From: Vanilla planifolia | Lineage: Eukaryota; Streptophyta; Magnoliopsida; Asparagales; Orchidaceae | Length of the DNA stretch: 64,000 nt | Assembly (NCBI GenBank): GCA_023846275.1 | Contig: CM043870.1 | Location: 5,517,527 to 5,581,526 of the forward strand | Direction of reading: 5' to 3' | In this document: piece by piece, positions 50,177-63,060 of the stretch | How positions within the stretch are numbered: the stretch's first letter is position 1 | How the letters are laid out: every line of letters begins with the position of its first letter | Made by a program: the position numbers and the translations under genes | Notes under the pieces: model-generated | What the model saw: only the letters and a program-made list of their open reading frames with translations | Database searches by the model: none | What the model was told of the DNA's origin: nothing

Positions 50177-52110
50177 AGTATTAAGGAAAAATAAGGATTA
50201 AATAATTAAAAAGATATGCATAATTATATACCTATAGTTTTATATTCTAGGCACCATGCTTGATTCTATTATAACAAAGTAATGTAATATATTCTATTAA
50301 TTCTATAAATAATGCACCATATATGTGTATATATATATATATTGCATTATCTATGAAATTAATTGAATATTATTCTATTGATGCCATGATAATATTTATT
50401 CAATAGAATTTTCTTTTATCACTCTATTTCATATATGTATTTGATATATATTCTAATTTATTTGTTGAATTTTATGCTCATTATTTTTTTCTAGTTAACA
50501 TCACAAGGAACATCAAGAGGGGTAGATTAAGATAGCAATGGGAGTTAAGTAGTTATGCATTGAGCTAGATTGTGTGATGCATAATGCATAGTTTTGGATG
50601 TAGAAATGTTGTTATAAGTGATTTTATGTTATAGTAATATCATTGGTTGTAAGTTTATAAATAAATGAGTGTGTCTAATTTAAGGGAAAAATTAGAGTTA
50701 GGCTTTGTTCCATCATTCCTCACTTGGCAATTAGTATGTCCTCGATTCTAGCATTACTACTTTGGTATAACATAAAAATATTTATTAAGAGGGTTGTGGT
50801 ATATAATTTACAAGAAAACATGATAACTCAGCATCAATGTAGTTGGCATCGTAAGAATATTAAATTATAAGAAATGATATTTCTAAATATTATAGTCCAA
50901 TTTGAGAAATCATGGAGAATGAATGAATGAGAATACTGACATAACATGTTCATAACATACATGTAGAATAAATAAATAAATTTTCATCCCTTTTGTTTGA
51001 TATGTATTAATAAAAATATTAGTTTAGAAAAAGATTATTGAAAGAGATTCGAACAAAGCTCGCTCTCATACTTATGATAAGGGCAAGAAATAAAGCATAA
51101 AGAAGAAAATCAAAATGCTCTTATGCATCAAGTTACTTCATCTTTGGCATCTTTTAGTAAAATAGAGTATGACACAAGCAAATTTATTGAATAGTTCCAT
51201 CACTTGCATCCTCCTTACTTTGAAGGAGGATCTAGTCCTTTAACAAAAGCATGGATCATAAAAATGAACATAATTTTTAGTAGTATATCATATATAGATA
51301 ATAAAAGAGTTGTTAGCCTTAATTGATTATATTGAATTTTGGTGAGAACCTAGCCTTGAATTTAGTTCAAAGATAAACCTTTGCAACAGATATCTTCAAA
51401 AAAATTATAGAAGATTTTGAAAAATGGTACATCCCTTTGTTCATTAAGGAACATATGAGAAAAAATCTAATAAACTTGACTAAAAAATAATGAAAGGTAA
51501 TGAACAATGAATAGTGGTTTATTAGATTATCTAGGCAAGAATCAGATGCAGTTGGTTCTAAAGTACATGCTTTGTGTTGAAAAGAGTCATACGGCCTGAA
51601 ATAAGGATTGTTCTAGCTACATCATTATGCTTTTATAGAGTTAGTAAAAACATGCTAGGCAAGTGGAATAGAATTTGTTGGTTGCTAATTCTCAAAAAGT
51701 GATGGAGAAAAGAAAGAAGAATTTGTAGGAGTAAAGCACAAAGCCTTCTTTAAAACAAACTTCAAAAGAGGAACAGGAGGTAAGAAATGTAGTTGGAGAT
51801 GACTAGAATTTGATGTTACCAATAACATGTCTAAATGGCATCTTGTGAAATAGCTTAACAACATTCTAACTACAAGAAGTTTCATAGAGGTGAAGTTTTG
51901 CCCATGCAAGGAAATCAATTAAGATATTTCATCTTAAGGGATTTGGGCTACATAGTTAGGATTTTTCCTCAGATGGGACCAGGGTCTAAGGAAACTTTTA
52001 GGCCCCTAAATGTTATGCAAGAAAGTGATAGAGAAGGAGCAAGTAAGGGAAGAAGGCATGCGATCTACATCAATATTGAGAAGATCTAACCAAAATTAAA
52101 ATTGTGGTAG
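50177..52110 (+). mobile_element. Ty3/gypsy remnant: LTR end plus gag, plus strand
   Basis: The sequence from about 50490 to 50805 resembles the 3' part of the solo LTR at 25.9-26.29 kb and is followed by TGGTATATAA, a poor primer-binding match. The plus strand then carries gypsy gag similarity at about 51.12-51.6 kb ('HLHPPYFEGG', 'LTKAWIIKM'), as in the 'NPP.F.GG..P..A..W' start of plant gypsy gag. It is broken, with many breaks. The pol region was not recognised. The limits are approximate. Confidence 0.45.
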
Positions 52111-54479
52111 GGGTTGCCAACCTCAAGTATATGCAATATTTTAAAGCATGCATTAAGCTCCATAAATTTCATTATAAGAATTTTTTTGTTCCAACATATT
52201 TCAATCTTTATATTATTTGATGGAAACCTAAAACCTTTTAAATAGGAGTTTTCAACTAAATTTTTAGTACTTTCGTTAGTGTAGTTTGACATTGTACTAT
52301 GCATGGATTCTCTTATGAGTGTCAAAAGATTGTGAAGAAAAGTTGGCATATGGACAAGGAAGAAAAATATACCATTAATCGAGTGATTTTGATTATAGAC
52401 TATAAATTTTTTATGAGTATGTGGAACAACCCAAGTGCTCTCATATTGTTGTACTTAAGTTGAATTCCATTATATTTGTGACTTTAAAATAAATGAAAAT
52501 ATAAAAAAAAGTCTAAAAGATGTATTCTTGTAAAAAGTTAATATATTTGACTTATTCTCAATATAAGAGAGTAAACATTGATCATGATAGAATAAATTAC
52601 AAGAAATCTAGTGATAATAATTCTACTAAAATTAGTAGTTTTATCATAAAACAAAAATCCAAAGAATTTTGAGAAAATGATAGTTTTAATTATTAAATGA
52701 TTATTATCAAAAAGAAATATTAAGATCCAAACAATATAAAAAATTATAAAATTGATATAGAAACATTAGACTCAATGAGTATTTCATTCCAAAATTGATT
52801 AAAAAATTGGATTTCATTTGAGATGAAAAATGTAAATAATACAAATTCTTATAATGTTTTGATTAAATGGCATATTTTAGTATCCTTATACTAATGCATC
52901 TAGTAAGAATTAAAGTAGAGAGAGATAACTCAAATCTACTTATGGCAGTTAATGAAAGGAGAAAGGAAAGGTAAATTTATAAGAAGCATGGAGATCCTTA
53001 AGAAAGAGATTGACTTAGAGAAATATCACATGAAAATGTTGCTTAGGGAAATAAGATATGCTTTCTCTAAGATATAAACTTGGTTTTGAAAGGATATGCT
53101 AGGGATTTAAGTAGAAATGCATGTGGGAAGGGGTTGCATTTTAGTTATAACTATTTCTTAGTGATTTTTTTGAGTTATGATGGCATATGGGTGAGATTTT
53201 GTAAAGGATTAAGATTTTTACACATAAAGCCTACAACTTTAAGTGAATAATAGATTATCTAATAAAAAGATTGAATAGTTTAATGAAAATGATGAATGAA
53301 CCTTGAATCTTTATAAAAAAAGTCTAATTGGATATTTGATGGTTTAATAGAGGATCTGATGGTTTGATAAAAGTATTAAACAATTCAATAATTTTAGCTT
53401 TTCGTGTCAAAGGTCTCTATTGAATATTGGTTAGATGATCTAACAAATGTCTGATGAGGATCACATGGTCCAACAGGGATATTATATGGTTTGATGAAGA
53501 CCTGAGAGCAATCAAATGAAGGATTGAATGAGAAGATCATGTGGGTATGACAATTATTCAACATGCATTAAACATTCTAGTGGACTTGATTGGATGTTTG
53601 ATAGGACGACAAATAGTTCAAAGAGAGTAATATAGCTCAATTTGATGTTTCAACATAATCTAAATCATGAACTAAAACTTGGTAAATACCAAAAACATAA
53701 TATATGTGAAGAAAACATAATATACTTCTTATGTAAAATTTCAAGAAATGAGGTAATAAGAGAAAGAATCCAAAGCAAGTAACTACTGAATAATAGGTAG
53801 ATATTTTGCATGTGTCGATTACGTATATGATTTGATGTATTAATGTTCATCTATATGTGATGCCTATGAAACATAATCTTTATGCTGAATTTAGAGATGC
53901 ATGGTGTGTTAATTGATATGAATATGAGCATTACATATAACATGTTTATTTCTTGGATGAGGACAAAATGCTATGTGACATAATGAACATGTTAAATAAT
54001 TATTATGTACCTTATGCAAGTAATGTGCTGATTACATACAAAACTTATGAAGATGGAACTTGGTGATTAATTAGCCATCAAAATTATGAAGGGTTTAAGA
54101 ATGTTTCTAAAAGAGAATATGGTAGTTATTAATCCATGTGAACAAATGGCTACTAAATGCATTTGAAAGAAAATATGATGGTTGGTGAACCATGTGAAGT
54201 AATAAATGAAATATTAGTTGATAGTAATGTAACAATTGCATATTATGCCTGGAAAGAATAAAAGATACATAAATTGGATTTCCAAAGTAACCAAGTAAAT
54301 GCTAATAAAAGGATACTGACTAACTTTTAGTGTAATATGATAAACAAAATCTAGGCCCTTCGTAATGTGTTCATTATGTTATAATAATTTGGATTTGTAA
54401 ATAACATCATGATATCAAAGAAGAGATGATAACTCAATATTTATATATGAATGTTTATCTTTCATATACATAAGTAGAG
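52111..54479. other. Intergenic repeat-like DNA with a degenerate ~22-bp repeat
   Basis: At about 53315-53620 phrases like GATGGTTTGATA and GGATCTGATGG recur at roughly 22-bp spacing, a decayed minisatellite or LTR segment. No coding region is supported. Confidence 0.35.
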
Positions 54480-55717
54480 TTTGTAAAATGTCAAACAAGA
54501 AATCATATGGTCACATTCACAAATTAAAAATTAGACATGAAGATGAAATTTTTTGAAATATGAAATAATGTGACTAAAGACTTCCTTGGTGATTTGATGC
54601 TCTTTGTTGACGTTGGATAATTGGTCAAGATCTTCTATTTTGAGCATTTTGCTCACCTTCCTAGGGCACCTCCAAAGTCATATTGTCAAATTTTTTTTGC
54701 ACAATACGCTCGTTTCATGCAAACTTAGTGACAGTAATTTATTACTCTATTCAAAAGTTTATCACTTAATAGATAATAAGCATCCCTTAATAATTTATTA
54801 ATTTAAGAACACAAAAGAATATTTTAGAATATTAATGAACATATTTTTTGAAAATTCTAAAGAATATTTTAGAATTTCAAAAGTTATCACAAATTATAAA
54901 ATAAATACTTTAAATTATGCCAAAAAACTAACTTAAAAAGTTACAAAATTAATTGTCATAAGTAGTTCCAAAACTGGCATATGTATTTTGGGTGATGGTA
55001 ACGATGAACTGTAAGGCAATGTGCGACACGAATGGTTTGAGTGGAGAGGTATGTGATGTCTCGAGTTTGGTTGTCAGGTTGAGCTTTTTGGAGCAGATAT
55101 GCTAGGGTTGACGGGTTGACGTGCGTGTTTTGAATCAGATGCATCGCTGATTTGGTCTATACGTGTTAAATGATGGTCTGACATAGATAGATGGTTCAAC
55201 ACTGGTCAACAAGTTCAAAGAGGTCAACAGTGGTTGAACTGGCTGCACGAGTCAAACGAGCTACACTGGTGGTGCGTAAGATGGCTATGGCTGTTGAGGC
55301 AATGGTAACTATGACAGACGATGACGAACAGCGATGAATGAAAAACGTTAGAGAAAACAATCCAAATCTCATTTTTAAGATCTTTTGAAGTTATATTTTA
55401 ACCAAATTTTGTATTGTAGAATTATGGCATTGTTAAAGGATGTTTTTCTTAATTTAAGATTGAAAATGTTTAAAAACTACAAATTATTCTTCAAACAACA
55501 GAAACAAAATTATATATACAAATAACTTGATGAATTAATGAAAGAAAACTAAAATATACAATAAAGAAGAGTCAACTATAATTGACCCCACAATGGTAAT
55601 GATAACCAAAACTAATAAAAAGTAGATAAACCAATCCTAGCACGGCTTTGAGTCCAAATAAAACTTGTATGCCTCCAAGTGGAACCTCTACTTAATGTAT
55701 TGGACACTACTACGTCA
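54480..55717 (-). mobile_element. LTR fragment of the 43-48 kb gypsy family
   Basis: The minus-strand start TGACGTAGTAGTGTCCAATA at 55717 matches the LTR starts at 43817 and 48218. Shared blocks follow in order: GTGATTTGATGCTCTTTG near 54590, CACCTTCCTAGGGCACCTCC near 54654, and a GC-richer block at 54990-55320. The far end is lost near 54480. No internal region adjoins, so it is a truncated or solo LTR of the same old family. Confidence 0.65.
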
Positions 55718-58700
55718 GTTTTGCTTTTTATACTTGGGAAGATAAGGAAGAGGATAAAAGGCTCACTTGTCTTTTGTGTACTACCCAATTGTCTTGTTGG
55801 TATCATATCATTTTATCAACTCTTCCAAATTATCACTTTTAATCATAAAGCCCCTCTATCATCTTTATTGGATTTATCATATCATATCAACTCTATTATC
55901 TTGTTAGTTACGATGCAACTATCATTTTCTACTTTGTTACCCTTATTAGTTTTGCTACTTTTATTAGTTTTATTATAAAAACCAACTTTTGTGTTGTTAC
56001 ATATTATCTTTATTATTTTATCTATTCTTCATAAACTATCATCATTTATTCTACTATTTTTTGGCTCTATTTTTCTTTATTAGTTTTGTTGAAACAAGCT
56101 CTATCCAAACAATTATCATTAGTTTTATTACCTTCGTTAACTCTACTAAACATGTCAGCTTTATTGCCTCTGCTTATCTTATCACACGTTACTAGCTCTA
56201 CCAAATCACTTTGATCATAATTGAACTACACATTGGTCCTGCTTTACTTATTAGTGGGTGTTTATCATTTGGGGCATTATGTTAAACCAATATACACTTA
56301 GATGATGTTTAATATTTGAAAAATTTATGATTGTTAACAAAATTAAACTAACTACATGTTTAAGATCTTCCAACATCATTAACTAAGCAAGTCATAATGG
56401 ACCTGATCTCAATTATTCTTAATATATCATCTTCCACATGCCTATAAATATGAATGTTCATTTATTTGATGCTATTAAAATAGAATGAGAATTATCTATT
56501 ACATATAACTTAATAACTTGAATTTTGGGGATGAGAGGGAAGAAGGGGGTATTGATTTAAAAACAACCAACAAAAATAACTAAAGTGCCTACTATAAGCT
56601 CTAAATATGACAAGTCTTTTTAGCATTTTCTACCTAAAGAAAAATGATAATGTTTTTTTAAAAAATAAGAGAAAAAAAATAAAGAAAATAAATTAAATAG
56701 GTTAATGTAAATTTGGCTCTACTTATCCATAAATACCCTCTTTTTGTTTAAATTATGTTTATTAACCTTGTCTGTCTAAAGTGTATTTTGTTAAAGTTTT
56801 CAAAAGAAAAGTTAACACACTAAATTCTATTAATATAAAATATATTGTCTAAAAACAATTTTTAAAAATTCATGTCAAAATAAAGAGGTCATGATCATCA
56901 TAAATAAAGGAAAAAGGTGCATAAACATGCTTATATCTTTTCCATTTGTCTTAGTCATAAAAATTAACTATTACACATACAACCATGGAAATCCAGCACT
57001 TTAACAACTCAGATTATATTAATTAAACCCTAATAACTCAATTGGCTTATGCATGATAACGCCACATTCCACATGGTCATGACAAATGTCCTTTTTGAAT
57101 TACAAATCAAAGGATATGTTTATCTATAGTTTTTATAAGTTAAAAAATCTCTATGAAAACAAGGAAGGATAAAATATTTTATTGTTTTCAAAAGTTAATT
57201 TTATAAAAAAAAATGAATATAGGTGTTTGGCATTACAAAAATAAAAGTAAAATAACTTAATCAAAACACATGTTATACATATAACACAAGTGAGTATGAA
57301 TTTTACTTGTTTGAGTTCAAAGCTAACTTTCATAAATAATCTTTTATTAAAAAATAATAATTATATGTGGTTAAACTGACTAGATTAATATAAAATTATC
57401 TTAAGTAGAAAATATATAATAATGAACTTGAGTAATATATTATTTTAATTAACAATTAATTCATAATGTTTTTACTTTTAAGCATATATTTAGATTTTAA
57501 TATTATTATGTTTATCTGATAATTATATTTTGTAATTTTATTTTTCTCATGATTATAATTCATTATATGCATTATTTATTTTTAATCATAATAGAACTTG
57601 ATATGTAACATAAAGTATAACTCAATTCAAATCAAACTTAAATTTGATTCTATTTCTTGCAAGATTAATTTGGTTGATTATGATTCAAAATTAGACTAAG
57701 TGTTTCATACAATTTAAAAATATTCATATAATTAAACCCTAAACATTGTTTCTATCTTAAGTTACAAGAACAATTCAACTCTTTTATGATCCTTTTGATA
57801 GTACAAAAATTACTTAAATACATAAATAAATAGTCCAAGTTTAAAGGAAACCAAAGCTTAAGAAATTATTTATGATTTAGTTCAAACATAAAGCTTCATA
57901 GTAAAAGACAATATAAAAACATATTATTCTATTAATAAAAAAAGTAATTGATCAAATGAATAATTAAAAACTTGTATTCTAAGATTATATTATCAATATT
58001 TTTAATAAAAAATAAAGATAAATAGACAAAAAAGTTAAGAGAAACATTAAAATACATGTGATAAAGTTCAATTCGACAAAAATCATGAAAATGACTTTGC
58101 ATTAAATTCATTTATATATAAGGATAAGTACAAAACTTCATTTTCTCTTACAAATAACTCATCATAGGAGAGAACTATAATAAGATAATTATATAATAGA
58201 GTGATGAAGTTTCCTTAAGGTCAAGGCTTAATTGGTGTGGTAATAAAGTAGAATAGAACTATAGTTTTTGTTTATGTTATATAACAAGTTTTTTTTTTAA
58301 ATAATTTGAGGACAAAATATCCAATATTATTAATATAATATTTTAAATAATGAACTTTAATGTTTTTTAATCAATTATATTAACATGTCACGCAATGTGA
58401 GTGAAAAGCCAGTTGGAGACCACTAATGGCTTTTGAAGAAGTTGCTTTGCCGGCAAATAACAAATACCATTACCCTTCCAAGAAAAAAAAAACAATAATT
58501 AAAATCATTTTTTAGAATTTTAATTAATTTGTTATGAATTTAATATTCAAAGAAATCATTTGTTTGCTTGAATTAAAATACCAAGTTAGTTTTAAATGAT
58601 AAAATTTGCAATGTTTTATGTTTTGATTAGATGAAGTCGTCACAATCATCTTCAAGATAGGCATAGTATGAACCAAATGTTTGGATAAGTCTCTCACTAA

Positions 58701-59670
58701 AAACTTGTAACGAGCACATAAGAGAGGCATTAGTTGAAGAACAAAAAGACAGAGACATTGCTATTAGATCTAATAGTAGAACAATTAGTATTCGACTCTC
58801 AAGGGTCGTGGGTTCTCTTTGCAAGTCCTTCATTTAAGTAGTGAGATCACCATATGATTATTGAAAGATTATTGTCAATAATCAAATCATTAGTAATTGT
58901 TGTTTGGCAAATCTTATCAACTATCAATCCTTTGATACTTTTGTTTTAAATAGTACCATTGCTCACTAAGATTTTTCACTCTTTTTATCAATTGATGAAA
59001 AAAATGAATCTTTTTGTTAAAAAAGTCATACTTGAAAATTAAATGTCTCAATCTTATATAAAAATTGTGTTTAAGGAAGCATGATAAGAAATCAATGAAT
59101 TATAATTTCATCCATCATAGTTTGATGAATTTAAACTGCATGCAAATATGAATAATAAAGTGAATTAGTTTGACATTAAACTTCTAATTATTTTATAAAT
59201 AAGTAAAACATCATTAATATACTAAAATATAGTACATAATAACCTGGTCATCAAATAATACAAAGTAAAAAAGTTTATATATAAGATAATATATATAACA
59301 TTTGGTTTATTATCATGTTAATACATATACATTTATTCTTTCAATTATGTACAAATTCTCTCATAATTAAAATTTACAAATTTATGTAAAATCATATCAT
59401 TTTGCTTTATTATTGCTAAATTTAAGCTACCAAAGCTATACTTAAACATATTTCTATGAAAATTGCAACTTGTATTACAAGATTTTGTTGTCTTTAAAAT
59501 CATCTTATACATTGTAACCTATAAATTAATATATATAATTTCTATTGAGATTCATCTCATATGAACCAGATGGGATGATGACAGAGTTAAACATCTTGGG
59601 TTCTATATATATTTGATACCAATGGACTATCTTATGAATAGGAAGCAAGACAAACGAATGTTTGATATTC
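55718..59670. other. AT-rich intergenic DNA, nothing recognised
   Basis: 55.8-56.25 kb is a T-rich, simple-sequence-like stretch (TTATTAGTTTTATTA variants) that creates spurious hydrophobic frames. The remainder is AT-rich with no gene or element I can support. Confidence 0.4.
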
Positions 59671-59699
59671 CCCGAAGTCTACTTGTGAGAGTACAATTG
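59671..59699. repeat. 29-bp direct repeat, left copy
   Basis: Begins CCCGAAGTCTACTTG and ends GAGAGTACAATTG. It is identical to 61110-61138 and flanks the GC-rich block. Confidence 0.95.
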
Positions 59700-61109
59700 G
59701 TGGGGACACCAGCGCCATGCATGATTTTCGACGTACTTCATCTATTCAGATGCGCTCCTGCACTACCCGACGACCAAGGGAGTTACTCTTCATGAACAGG
59801 ATCAATTTGGAGCCCAAAGTTGCATTTCGGGCTCGAATTAACACTCAAGAACATTATTTTTGGATTCGAGGACCCAAATTTGGCCAAAAGGCCTCTTTTT
59901 CCGGTTTTCGCCGCCGCCGGACGCCTTCCGCCGCCTACTGCGACCGTCCGCCACCGCTTCGCCGACGGACCCGCGCGTGGGTTCGCGCGAGACGCGCCCG
60001 CGGGTGGCGGGTCGGCGCGACCCGGTTCAGACCCGTGTCATGGCTCGGGTCGCACGACCCGCTGGATGAACCGCGCCGACCCGTCTCCCACCCACGCCGA
60101 CCCGTAACCGACCCGCGACAACACGACTCGACCGCGCCAGCGTCCCCGCCGGATTCGCCGCCGCGACCGCCGCCGCCAACCGCTGCTAGCCCGCCGGATT
60201 TGCCTTAAAAGCTGTTTAGCAACAGCTTCTGGATCAGCTTTTGACTATTTTCTGCCTTTTTTTTAATGTTTTAAAAGGCAGAAATTGATATGCAGCCTTT
60301 ATATTTGTTATTTTCCTATTTATTTCCAAGTTTCACGTATTTTATTCCTTTAAAACTCTAAAAGTTGTTTTACCGATGTACCCTTAGGCTCTCTATAAAT
60401 AGGGAAGCCTATCCCTATGTAAGGTCAGTTGATATTTGAGCTTGTTTAAGTATTTTAGTGCTTTGCTTTCACTTGTTGAGTCATTGGTGTGATTCCAACA
60501 AGACTTCAGCGTGCTGATTCGTCGAAGCTCCGGTACTGGGAGGAGGGGTGCGAGGCCCAAGCGGTGAGAGGCCGTGCCAGTTTATCAACGACGCCATCTT
60601 CATCTTCATCCCTTCGTCGACATACTCTCCATACCCCGCCGCTACCACGACGGTAACGTTTCATAACTACTCATCGTCACATTCGCCTTTTCATCCGGAT
60701 TTCGACGCTTCTCTCTCTCTTAAGATTTGGGTTCCCCTCGGACTTGAACGGTTCTTACTCGAATAATATCTGTTAACTTTCTGATTTACGGTGATTTAGC
60801 GCGATCTTTGTACCTTTCAACCGCGCCGGTGCGACCATTCCACTTTTCAAAATTTATCTCGCTCGTTATTTAAACCCTTATCCGAGTACCCCGCGTCTGT
60901 GCCGTCGAGGTGTTGCGGACCACCTAGCCTACGGAGCGACCTCTGTGTTGCTCACGGTCCCCCTCTTGGCTAAGATTGCCTTGGACGGGTGTCTCTTGCT
61001 TGTTATTTCTTTTCGAATCTTCACATTTTTACCTTTCAAGTTTACTTTATTTCTGGTGTGTGGATGTAATTTCTGTATTGCTCAAATTATTGTAATCCGT
61101 CCGGCATCA
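59700..61109 (+). mobile_element. GC-rich LTR-like insertion (1,410 bp) between 29-bp direct repeats
   Basis: The block starts (G)TGGGGACACCAG and ends CCGGCATCA, so TG...CA ends can be drawn. It contains a strong TATA box (CTCTATAAATAGG, ~60391), a very GC-rich first half (about 59.9-60.2 kb) and a T-rich 3' part, the layout of a plant LTR with U3, R and U5. No pol, primer-binding site or second LTR is seen. The flanking duplication of 29 bp is far longer than the 4-6 bp of an integrase. Lineage unknown. It could instead be a repair-captured promoter fragment. Confidence 0.45.
60249..60284. repeat. 12-bp inverted repeat (hairpin) inside the GC-rich block
   Basis: TTTCTGCCTTTT at 60249-60260 pairs perfectly with AAAAGGCAGAAA at 60273-60284 across a 12-nt loop. 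It lies about 105 bp before the TATA box. Confidence 0.8.
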
Positions 61110-61138
61110 CCCGAAGTCTACTTGTGAGAGTACAATTG
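61110..61138. repeat. 29-bp direct repeat, right copy
   Basis: Exact match of 59671-59699, directly after the CA end of the block. Confidence 0.95.
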
Positions 61139-61900
61139 AGATAAATGAAAACTAGGTACCCTGAAACTCCTAAGTTCGAAAGAGATTGATATACGTAAGT
61201 AATAAAATCACACGCTATATGACCCCTTCATATTGTAATGCTACTAAATTGTTTGACAAATGACTCGATGGACATGACGAGATATCTCCACCAAGTTTTC
61301 TTGTATGCAAGTTATTTCCTTATGAGTGTATAACATGAAGTTGGTTGTGACTCAACTAATAGTTTTTAAAAATAATACTTATTAATTATTTTAGTAAAAA
61401 GTTATTAAAAATAATAATTCTAATAAAAACATTTGTCTTCTTTAGTCCACTTAATTTGTGGGGATTTAAAATGAAAAGAAAAAAATATTATTAATAGAAA
61501 TGACTTTTAAAAAAAATAGTTTTACTTGCTCTCCATAACTAATAAAGGAATCCATTTATAAAAAGAAGTTATCATTGTTATGCTGAAGTAATTTTTATAT
61601 TTGTTATTAAGAATTATAAATAAAAAATATATCTCAATCCGAACAAGAAAAGGAATTCCGCAAGGTTTTTTTTGAACCGGCTTCCAAAGCCGGACACCGT
61701 AATAGAATCAAACTTTGATTATTATATAACAATTTAAAATATTATACTAAATAAGAATATAAACATATCATGAATAATACAAATAATTTTTTTTTTTCAT
61801 GACACTGATCCATATGGTTGACATTAGTAAAATTAAATTTATACATTAATGATTTAATATCTCGATTAAATCATTATCGGACCGATTGGTATGGCCGAAC
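61139..61900. other. AT-rich intergenic DNA with a small palindrome
   Basis: Nothing coding. CCGGCTT-CCA-AAGCCGG at 61677-61693 is a perfect 7-bp stem with a 3-nt loop. Confidence 0.4.
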
Positions 61901-62677
61901 CAACCAGTGTGATGTACCTTCGGTTTATATAATGGACCCGGTCCGGTTCACGCGAAGGTCAAGATACGCGTGGAATCCATTAAAGGTACTGAAAATATTC
62001 GAAACAGAGGAGTTGCGAGAACGAGGCACGCCACTTTCTTATTGATATGGTAACCAACGTAAGTGTAGTTAAAAGACATGGAGAAGTAGGACCCGGAGAT
62101 GAAGGGGTCCTTTGCTGCATTTTGTCGGCCCGCTGTTCCTGTTCCCGCTTCTCTCCAGTCTCGGATTCCCGTCCCCTCAGTCAGTACTCTTCGGCGGCAT
62201 ATCTCCGTTCATTGATTCCTCCGGTGGTCTTTTGTCAATCGGTAAATTCCCTTATTTCGCAATAGAGATCAGATCTGTTTGGTGCATTCGCTGATTTCAG
62301 CTCTCATCCTTTTTTTTTGTTTTTTCGTGTCGGACTGATGGCTGAAGCTCGTGTCATTGACTACCGACTTGGATGTGCTTGATTTTTCTTATGTGGACTT
62401 GAAGGATTCCGATTTTTATGCTTGGTAGTGTTTATTGGCGCGCTAATGTGGTGTCTTGTGAATAGGTATTCGACTTTTTTGTGGTCGTGCTATCGGTGGA
62501 GTATTGCGTGTTTTTGCTCTTTCGACAGCATTGCCATTTGCTAGATGTTCTGGATATGGCTTTCTCTGAGAATGTTAGAGATTGCTGATGCCAAAATTTG
62601 AGAAAAGCAGCTGGGAGCAGGATCCTTCTGGAACCCGCAAAACTGATGCAGAGCAGAGCACAGAGGAAAGCAAGAAG
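61901..62677 (+). other. Possible gene 5' end (promoter, leader and first coding exon)
   Basis: Composition turns balanced here. A TATA-like TTTATATAAT lies near 61923-61932, followed by a C/T-rich leader-like segment (62.11-62.24 kb) ending in a possible donor (CAATCG|GTAAAT, near 62240). Further on, an ATG at 62588 opens 30 codons ('MPKFEKSSWEQDPSG', then Glu/Ser/Lys-rich) up to AAG|GTGAAC at 62677, and the frame stops three codons later if unspliced. I do not recognise the protein and see no following exon before 64000. Part of the segment could instead be the LTR of the copia tail at about 62.9 kb. Confidence 0.22.
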
Positions 62678-62829
62678 GTGAACAAGTGATTCAGGAAGGC
62701 TTGGCTGCTTTCTTAGGGCAGCACTTAGTGATACTAAAATAGAGAGTACAACAAGCCCTACAATCCGATGCATTGGCTGTGGACCTAATTATGACAATTA
62801 AATGGGGTTTTCGAAGCAAACTACAACTG

Positions 62830-63060
62830 GGCTGGGTTAGGATTTTATTGAAACTACAAGCGTTGTGTGCTGACCTTGAATTGATTACATAAACACAAAA
62901 AATTGTTCCCTAGAAATAGTTTTTGTGAAGACGTCTGCAACCTAAAGAGAAGATGGAATATACTAAACATGGATTGTTAATATGAGATCAGCCTAGTTAA
63001 GGTAAAATGGGAATTTTTCTCGAGAGGTCTCAATATGTCGTGTTACTTGTTGTGGAGATT
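62830..63060 (-). mobile_element. Ty1/copia pol C-terminal remnant
   Basis: On the minus strand near 62945-62880 the sequence reads 'VADVFTKTISREQF', the conserved copia motif 'VAD.(F/L)TK...R..F' at the end of RNase H. A trace of 'RHIE' about 100 bp before it fits the usual 'TKHIE' spacing. It is short, broken and old. Confidence 0.5.

Noticed and set aside
55679-56195. Hydrophobic plus-strand frames
   Set aside because: Translation of a T-rich simple-sequence stretch. Leu/Ile/Phe runs are compositional.
59615-59640. Primer-binding-like TTGGTATCA on the minus strand
   Set aside because: No LTR end precedes it in the right orientation. It is a chance match.
59717-60208. 163-codon Arg/Pro-rich frame
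   Set aside because: Product of the GC-rich half of the LTR-like block. Low complexity, open in several frames at once, and no domain.
62432-62773. 113-codon minus-strand frame with a signal-like start
   Set aside because: Overlaps the possible plus-strand exon and the copia-flanking DNA. Composition and context do not support a gene.
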